A stretch of 64,000 nucleotides of DNA from positions 79,271,832-79,335,831 of the forward strand of contig CM043960.1 in NCBI GenBank assembly GCA_014529385.2, written 5' to 3'. Position numbers and translations under genes: made by a program. The notes below the pieces were generated by a model. It ran no database searches. It was not told where the DNA came from and saw nothing but the letters and a program-made list of their open reading frames with translations. Numbering within the stretch: position 1 is the stretch's first letter; each line of letters starts with the position of its first letter. Source of the DNA: Adiantum capillus-veneris (lineage: Eukaryota > Streptophyta > Polypodiopsida > Polypodiales > Pteridaceae). This document shows, one piece after another, positions 57,461 through 64,000 of the stretch.

Positions 57461-58584
57461 CAGTTGTGCATGTGTTGCCACTGCTACTAGCTTGCTCTGT
57501 TGTACTTGAACTCTCAGCTCAACTTGAGTCCATGTCGGCGGGTTCTGTAAAAACTGTCTTTTGGCAGGTTTTGATTTTGATTAGCAGAATTTCTGCTGCT
57601 CGTACTAGCCTAATCTGCAATCACATGTGAGTTGTGTCCCTGTTCGTTTGATTAGAAGCTAATTTGCAATGCAATGGCTTGCTCTAGCCAATTTCTAGCA
57701 TGCAAAATTTGAAATTTGACTACTGCTCAATCGGCTATGAGTTGGTCGATTTTTCACTTTTTCTGGCTGTTTGCTCGATTTTTCTTGGCCTCTGTTCTCG
57801 ATTGTGCTCGCTTTGTGGTGCACTTCTCCGGCTTTGCTTTTTGCTTTTTGGGCTTTTGATTTGCTCGTTGTGCTGTTTGCTCGGTGTGTGATTTTTAATT
57901 TTTAATTTTTGGGTTTTTTTAAATTTTTTTGGCTCTTTTTGACACTTTCGAGGACTTTCTTTTTATTTTTCTTAATTTTTTGTGAAATTTTATTTTTTCT
58001 GTATTTCTTGGGAAGGTTTTGATTTTTTTATAATTTTTTGTAAACCTGTTGATTTTTTGGTAATTTTCTATTTTTTTCATAAATTTTAGAGTTTTTATAA
58101 AATTTTTGATGGTTTTATGAAATTTTTTGTGATTTATTTCGTTTTTCAGGACAATTTTGGATTTTTAAAAGAATTTTTTGTGTTTTTATGAATTCTTTGA
58201 TTTTATGGTGATTTTTTTGATCAATTTTGATTTTTTATGAAACTTTAAGAAGTTTTTTAATTTTTATGAATTTTTTATTTTTTTGTTGATTTTTTTATGT
58301 TTTTCTTATTTATTTTTTTGTAAAATTTTTATGATTTTTTAATCCTTTTTAGATTTTCATTGATTTTTTTAATGTTTTAATTGTATTTATGGTTTTTTAA
58401 ATGGCTTTTTTGACTTTTTAAATGACTTTTTTAACTAACTTATACTAACTAAGGCTAACCTAACTTGGTGTTTGACCTCCTGACGTGGCGTCTGCACGCA
58501 GGCAGGCAACGGCGCGCAGCGCGAAGAAGACGAGGGCAGGGGGTTGTGAGCGGGTAGCACGCGCAGCAGGCACGCAGTACAGGC

Positions 58585-58586
<2 letters not shown>
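57461..58586. other. No gene seen; T-rich then GC-rich
   Basis: 57890-58430 is almost all T-rich words (TTTTTTxATTTTT). 58470-58580 turns abruptly GC-rich (CGCGCAGCGCG). It may be the leader of the minus-strand element, but no LTR or primer site can be shown. Confidence 0.4.

Positions 58587-58671
<85 letters not shown>
58587..58671. repeat. (GA)n microsatellite, 85 bp
   Basis: Perfect GA tract. Ser-Leu or Arg-Glu frames across it are artefacts of the repeat. Confidence 0.95.
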
Positions 58672-58675
<4 letters not shown>

Positions 58676-59145
58676 GACGTGCCTGGCGGCGCGCTGAAGA
58701 CAGCACTCGAGGAGAGACTCCGAGAGAGAAAGTTAAGAGGGGAGTGTGCGCGTGGGCGACAGCGGGAGAGAGAGTTAAGAGCCCAGCGCGCCAGCAGGGC
58801 ACGAATCCGCACGATTTGGCATGTAGCGAGGAGAGAGAGTGAGAGGAAGTTAAAGTAGGAAGAAGAGGAAGGTAGTTCACGAAGGGCTAGAAAAATATAT
58901 TTTTCATAACCGAAGAAAATAAGGCCGACTAGAAATTCTTCTGATTTTTAGGTCAAAATTTAAATCTTTTGCCGGTAATTATACTAAAATATGTGAAAAC
59001 TTCATGGTTTTCTTTAAGGCAAGCTCAAAATCTAGCCGTGATTTTTAGGATTTCAACGGGTTAAAATACATTGGACCCCGGTTTTGTTTTTCTAACACTG
59101 GGTTCACGCACTGTTTCGAAAGGCAGAGAGAGAAAGAGAGTAAGT

Positions 59146-59146
<1 letters not shown>
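58672..59146. other. No gene seen
   Basis: Purine-rich, with scattered GAGAG runs up to 58870, then AT-rich. No coding or structural feature. Confidence 0.4.
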
Positions 59147-60018
<872 letters not shown>

Positions 60019-60021
<3 letters not shown>

Positions 60022-60346
60022 ATTTATGGATAGAACTAATGATGGACAACGTTCAATTTACATTGCTCGAGTGATTCAAGTCGTAAGAGAAAGAGTACTT
60101 TTCTTGATCCGCTTTATGAAATTTGTCAAGAGCAAGGGGTTTGAGGGTAAGCAGGACCATGCCGCCGCCGAAGGCGGTGTCATTTTACTAGTTCTCATGA
60201 TGAAAATCAGTCTTGGGTTGTCGTCCTCTCACATGTAGGATTCGAGCTGTTCTGATTGGACGATGACTAGTCCGCCTTTGCGTTGGGACCATGGATCCCA
60301 TACCCATTGCCCACCCTCGTCGGCTGTAATCTCAGCATGCAGTGAA
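60019..60346. other. No gene seen
   Basis: A 70-residue open frame (60026-60238) has no recognised content. Possible upstream flank of the GST gene. Confidence 0.35.
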
Positions 60347-60455
60347 CTGGGGGTGAAGTAGGGGTGAACTAGGGGCGGGTAAACTGGGGGTGAACTAGGG
60401 GCAGGTAAACTGGGGGTGAACTAAGGGTGAACTAGGAGCAGGTAAACTAGAGTTT
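60347..60455. repeat. Minisatellite of GGGTGAACTAGGGGC-type units
   Basis: The words GGGGTGAACTAGGGGC and GGTAAACTGG alternate about four times, with further single copies at 60560-60600. It lies about 0.5 kb upstream of the GST start. Confidence 0.8.
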
Positions 60456-60482
60456 GATCATGTGCCATGCCAACATGGGCAA

Positions 60483-60556
60483 CGACACGCGTTAGCATGG
60501 TGGGAGGGCATTTGTGTGGCAATCGAGACGTCTCAGGTTCGACTCACATCCCACGA
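60483..60556 (+). repeat. tRNA-derived, SINE-like head
   Basis: TTAGCATGGTGGGAGGGCAT resembles an internal RNA polymerase III A box, and 45 bp on, GGTTCGACTCA resembles a B box (GGTTCGANTCC). The segment between them has tRNA-like form. No acceptor stem can be closed, so this is a tRNA relic or SINE head and not a working tRNA. Confidence 0.5.
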
Positions 60557-60619
60557 GAGGTGGGTGAACTAGGGGGGTGAACTATGAGTGAACTCGGGAC
60601 GCCATTTTTGCCGCAAGCT

Positions 60620-60934
60620 CACCCCTAGTTGACCGAGTCGACGACGAACTGTTGAGATTGCTTGCGATTTTCGCTTCTCTTTTCTTGGAGCCGTGCCATA
60701 TAGTGACGAGGATTGCCATGGCAAATATAGACTGAGGCCGGACTACAAGGACGGGAGTAATTTTAACTCGCAAGAACACCCCTAGTTCACCGAGTCGACG
60801 ACGAACTGTTGAGATTGCATTGCGATTTTCGCTTCTATTTCCCTGGAGCCGTGCCATATAGTGACGAGGATTGCCGTGGCAAATATAGACTGAGGCCGGA
60901 CTACAAGGACGGGAGTAATTTTAACTCGCAAGAA
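60620..60934. repeat. Tandem duplication (157 + 158 bp) just upstream of GST
   Basis: CACCCCTAGTT…CGAGTCGACGACGAACTG begins at 60620 and again at 60777. The two copies differ at about half a dozen positions. Copy 2 ends seven bases before the GST ATG, so the promoter or 5' untranslated region of the gene is doubled. Confidence 0.9.
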
Positions 60935-60940
60935 GCGTCA

Positions 60941-61148
60941 ATGGCGAAGCTCCGTCTCTTTGTGGATCGTCTGTCGCAGCCTTCTCGCGCAATCATCATT
61001 TTCTGCTTGTAAGTTCTGCTGCTACCCGCTCCCCCATTCCTTCTCTTCCTTACTTAATGTTTTCATTGCGAGCAGAGCAAATGGGCTTGATGCGGAAGAA
61101 AACCTGGTCGATCTGGGAAAGGGAGAGCACAGAAAGCCCGAGTATAAG

Positions 61149-61223
<75 letters not shown>

Positions 61224-61585
61224 TGCGCACATATGCGGGAAGCAGCTCAAAGCTTGTGTTTCTGATGTTGTATTCTTTCTCAATCATCTCCTTTTCTCTG
61301 TTTTTGCAGCGATCAATCCCATGGGCCAAGTGCCTGCCGTAGATGATGATGGATTCTATTTGTTTGAGAGGTAATCTGCAAGAGCCTACTCATTTTTCTG
61401 TGTGTTGGGTTACGTCGGATGTTAAGGGTTGTATTTTGGTTTTCATGATGTAGTCATGCAATTCTGCGGTACTTAGCTAAGGGTTGTATTTTGGTTTTCA
61501 TGATGTAGTCATGCAATTCTGCGGTACTTAGCTTCTGCATACCCCAACGTCAAGGAACACTGGTAAGGGCTCTGTGCGTACACTC

Positions 61586-61647
<62 letters not shown>

Positions 61648-62766
61648 TTAGTACTAATCTTCATTCAGTTTCCCATCTTCTTGTGACTACACCAATCAAA
61701 TGGGCGTTATTAATGTTTATCTATAAAAGCCTTGCGCCTTCATGGATGCAAAGCCTCATTTTCATCATCAAATATATCTTATGCATCGGCCTTAGGTACC
61801 CAGTTGATGTCAAAAAAAGAGCTCAGATTGAATGTATATTGGATTGGCATCATACAAATCTTCGGCGCGGCTCAGGTGCATACCCTTTGTTGCATACTTG
61901 TTGCAATTGGGAGACTAGTAGAAGGTTTCTTAACTTACATTTTGTTGGATGGCTTGCATATAGCTGGCTTGGTAATGAACCGTGTCATTGCGCCTGCTCT
62001 GGGTCACCCTTTAGATCCCAAGGCTGCCTCTGAGTGTGAGGCCCTCGTAAAAGCATCACTTGACACGATAAATACTCTCTGGTTGAACGAAGATGGATCA
62101 TTCTTGAAGGGCAGTTCGGAACCTTCCATAGCTGACCTGAGCTTGGCTTGTGAAGTGACGCAATTGCAGGTACTTTGCTCTTTTGATAAAGCCTCAGTGA
62201 AGAAGGAGATAGGCCTACATTTGAATGTTTTGCTATTTTCTATACTTAGTGGACGCCTACCTTTGCATGAAATTTCGTTTCTATTATTTGTCTTGTTTTT
62301 TTCAACGTAAGCAGAGGCAAAGATTGATTAGAAACCTGAAGAAAGTACACGATGGTGAGCCCATCGTCACTATAATCCTAGAGTGCATAGGATCCTCTGA
62401 ATTTAATGTGGCATTTGTCTCTCTCTTGTTTTCTTTTTGGGATGCTTTTTATATGGAGAAATGCAAATGATGTACGTGTGGATGTTAATCTTGAGCCTGT
62501 TGGTGCTCGCCATGAAAGCTTTTTGTTTAAACCCTCTAATGCGAGCAATGTGTGTCGGTGGATGTGAAAAGTTTCTAGGCGAGGAGACGAAGGCCAAGAT
62601 TTTGAGTCCGTATCCAAAGGTGAGGAATTGGCTTGATGCCGTGGAGAAGGCTACATCTCCTCATTTTGAGTCTGCACATGAAAAGCTGCGGACGTTGGCA
62701 GCCATATTCGAGCAGAGAAGGGAATCCCAATCCTCTGAACAACCTGCTGCTCAATCAGATTTGTAA
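60941..62766 (+). CDS. GSTT: Theta-class glutathione S-transferase, 7 exons, 245 aa
   Basis: Conjugates or reduces substrates with glutathione in the cytosol or peroxisome (theta class). Exons: 60941-61008, 61076-61149, 61310-61370, 61509-61562, 61796-61875, 61964-62169 and 62572-62766. All introns are GT-AG and the spliced length is exactly 246 codons. N-terminal thioredoxin-fold domain: LFVDRLSQPSRAIIIF with the theta catalytic Ser12, GEHRKPEYKAINP with glutathione-site His41, QVPAV with cis-Pro56, and ES at 67-68. Helical C-terminal domain: DWHHTNLRRGSAGLV, LGHPLDPKAAS, SEPSIADLSLACEVTQLQ and YPKVRNWLDAVEKA. Seven exons and about 245 residues are normal for plant GSTT. The ATG context GTCAATGG is good. 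Oddities: a weak intron-2 donor (AAGG|GTCTCT) lies in a CT tract; a 55-bp duplication copies the exon-4 acceptor; the stop TAA lies inside a perfect donor GTAAGT (62762-62767). Confidence 0.93.
61151..61219. repeat. (CT)n(CA)n microsatellite in GST intron 2
   Basis: 38 bp of CT, then about 31 bp of CA. It starts one base into the intron, so the donor GT is itself the beginning of the repeat. The intron is only 160 bp long. Confidence 0.95.
61423..61532. repeat. 2 x 55-bp tandem duplication across the GST intron 3/exon 4 boundary
   Basis: TAAGGGTTGTATTTTGGTTT starts at 61423 and 61478. Each unit holds the acceptor …GATGTAG|TCATGCAATT and the first 24 bases or so of exon 4. Only the second acceptor (61507-61508) leads into the full exon. 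Use of the first would read into an early stop after about 17 residues. Confidence 0.95.
61589..61645. repeat. (GA)n microsatellite in GST intron 4
   Basis: 57 bp of perfect GA inside a 233-bp intron, 26 bp after the donor. Confidence 0.95.
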
Positions 62767-62977
62767 GTTCGATATGCATTAGTGCTTGTAACACTATATG
62801 AACGATTTTTTTGTGACTTATTGTATTGTTCATCGACTGCCTTCTTGCTCTCCGATGCTCTCGCGGGCCGAATTGGCATAGTACTTTGTAATGAAGATAA
62901 TTTTATGTTGAGCTTACTTGTGTTTGCAAGGCTGTGCAAGAGGTGCATATCTTACCATCTTGGAAAACTTGCAGCCC

Positions 62978-62982
<5 letters not shown>

Positions 62983-63038
<56 letters not shown>
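62983..63038. repeat. (CT)n microsatellite 3' of GST
   Basis: 56 bp of CT. On the minus strand it lies about 65 bp beyond the tRNA-like head at 63104-63172 as a (GA)n tract. Confidence 0.95.
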
Positions 63039-63041
<3 letters not shown>

Positions 63042-63103
63042 ATCTGATGCTTTGCATCATCTATTTCTACGGTATCACACCAACACACACACCCCCGCAT
63101 GTT

Positions 63104-63172
63104 CGCAGGGGTTGAACCATAGCAGGCGTGCTTAAAGCCCCACACCATTACCGCTAGGCCAACTCCCCTTGA
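63104..63172 (-). repeat. tRNA-derived, SINE-like head
   Basis: On the minus strand TGGCCTAGCGG (63161-63151) fits the A box TRGYNNARNGG exactly, and GGTTCAACCCC (63118-63108) is a good B box. The spacing of about 33 bp is usual for polymerase III internal promoters. The sequence GAGTTGGCCTAGCGGTAATG is like the 5' end of plant SINEs. Downstream on the minus strand, a short body leads to (GA)n, which could be the SINE tail. Confidence 0.6.
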
Positions 63173-63344
63173 ATCTCTCTCCACATTTTACACATTCCTC
63201 TCCCAATCACGATGTGCACTCTCAATTACGAAGCTCATTTCCACAATTCTTAAGCATTGAGAGTCACTTATCAGCTCCACAACCCCCACATGATATGTTT
63301 TTTATGGTGCCATAGGTCCTATTTGATCTTGAGGACGATAATGA

Positions 63345-63381
<37 letters not shown>

Positions 63382-64000
63382 AGTCTATCCAACAAGCTTT
63401 GAACTCGATACATATTACCTAATAGGGATGTGGGATAACCAATCTACCACACTTGGGCGATAGGTCATTCTACCTTCTTTTCTTGTTCTTTTCCTCTCTC
63501 ACAAATGCCGAGTTTTTTGGTGTGCCTTGCATGTGAAAGCATTGAGGCAATTTGTAGATTTCCAAACCAATAAATGGCTTTAGCTTAGAACAATGACAGA
63601 AGCTTCTTGTGCATTTTCATAACCAGTAGTCGAAAAATCTCAAGAATTGTGGGAGTACAAAGGGAAGTGACATGTTTGCTTGGGATTGTATATTTGGCAA
63701 GAATTGTCACAAGCAAATGATAAGTTTGGCAAGGATTATTGCCTTTCATTGCAAGATGATTGTTTAAGAAATTGTTAGTTATGGCTTAAACATGTGCACT
63801 ATGATTTTGGGAGCTAGAATTAATCCTTGGACTAGGAACTTCATTCTTGAGAAGCTACATGCTTGACAATTCAAACTAGACCATGGATTTTAAGCTCAAG
63901 AGGATTAAACATGGACGTTGTCTTTGTTGGTGGAACGTGTTTTGAATACGAAACCCAATGCTGAGTACTCAAGCCCAATGTATACTTGGCTCTAAAAAGT
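63173..64000. other. No gene seen
   Basis: Non-coding flank. It has a (CT)n run at about 63351-63378. An AATAAA near 63569 is too far from the GST stop to assign confidently. Confidence 0.4.

Noticed and set aside
60026-60238. 70-residue open frame upstream of GST
   Set aside because: No recognisable domain or homologous copy, and it starts at the edge of a GA tract.
60483-60556. Functional tRNA gene
   Set aside because: A- and B-box-like words are present but no acceptor stem or complete cloverleaf can be formed; it is kept only as a tRNA-derived relic.
61870-62033. Extension of GST exon 5 through 61963 as one open frame
   Set aside because: The frame stays open by chance, but splicing 61875 to 61964 restores the conserved RRGSAGLV junction and the phase of all later exons.

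Overview
Organism. This is nuclear DNA of a land plant. The one convincing host gene is an intron-rich theta-class glutathione S-transferase at the right end. The rest is plant-type LTR retrotransposons (Ty1/copia, Ty3/gypsy chromovirus, and Tat/Athila-like lineages), relics of DNA transposons, and many long AG/CT and TG/CA microsatellites. The species cannot be read from the sequence. The diverse degenerate elements and very long dinucleotide tracts would suit a large repeat-rich genome such as a fern or other seed-free plant, but this is weak inference.

Layout, left half. A degenerate Ty3/gypsy element on the + strand (1-1923, resuming at 7443 and fading near 9100) carries the end of RNase H, an integrase, and a sense-strand ORF region beyond pol. 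It is interrupted by a complete, apparently coding-competent copia element on the - strand (1924-7437) with two LTRs, PBS, PPT, one 1295-residue polyprotein and a perfect 5-bp target duplication GTTCA. Next come a broken gypsy pol (10821-13532), a dispersed repeat (13549-14640, inverted copy 29210-30240), a gypsy LTR with gag (14659-16908), and an LTR with a tRNA-Asp-type primer site (about 16916-17712) followed by a long T-rich leader. A microsatellite cluster (19.5-20.6 kb), two truncated minus-strand copia 5' ends (20.86-23.5 kb) and a probable transposase relic (23.5-24.6 kb) follow. The stretch 24.6-29.2 kb has no recognisable gene but holds a strong hairpin at 26641-26733.

Layout, right half. 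31.8-36.1 kb is a decayed gypsy element related to the first one. 36.3-41.5 kb is a chromovirus with a chromodomain, PPT and 3' LTR start. 41.5-46.2 kb holds unassigned relics and short tandem repeats. 46227-46748 is an inverted copy of the 14.7-kb LTR. 48.85-53.06 kb is a minus-strand Tat-lineage pol with two RNase H domains, split by a 701-bp DNA transposon with an 8-bp target duplication. 53.07-57.46 kb is the 3' part of another minus-strand LTR element, encoding an unrecognised protein with a recurring Y/F-x-D-x-x-G-x-x-Y/F motif. 58.6-60.0 kb is a second microsatellite cluster.

Host gene. The theta GST (60941-62766) reconstructs exactly: seven exons, all GT-AG introns, 246 codons including the stop. 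It is preceded by a 157-bp tandem duplication and flanked by two tRNA-derived SINE-like heads. Duplications and microsatellites lie inside its introns, and one 55-bp duplication copies a splice acceptor.

How parts relate. Apart from the GST, the window is a layered record of insertions, not a set of cooperating genes. The copia element is the youngest clear retrotransposon (about 2.3% LTR divergence by hand count). Several older elements have lost catalytic Asp residues by G-to-A changes.
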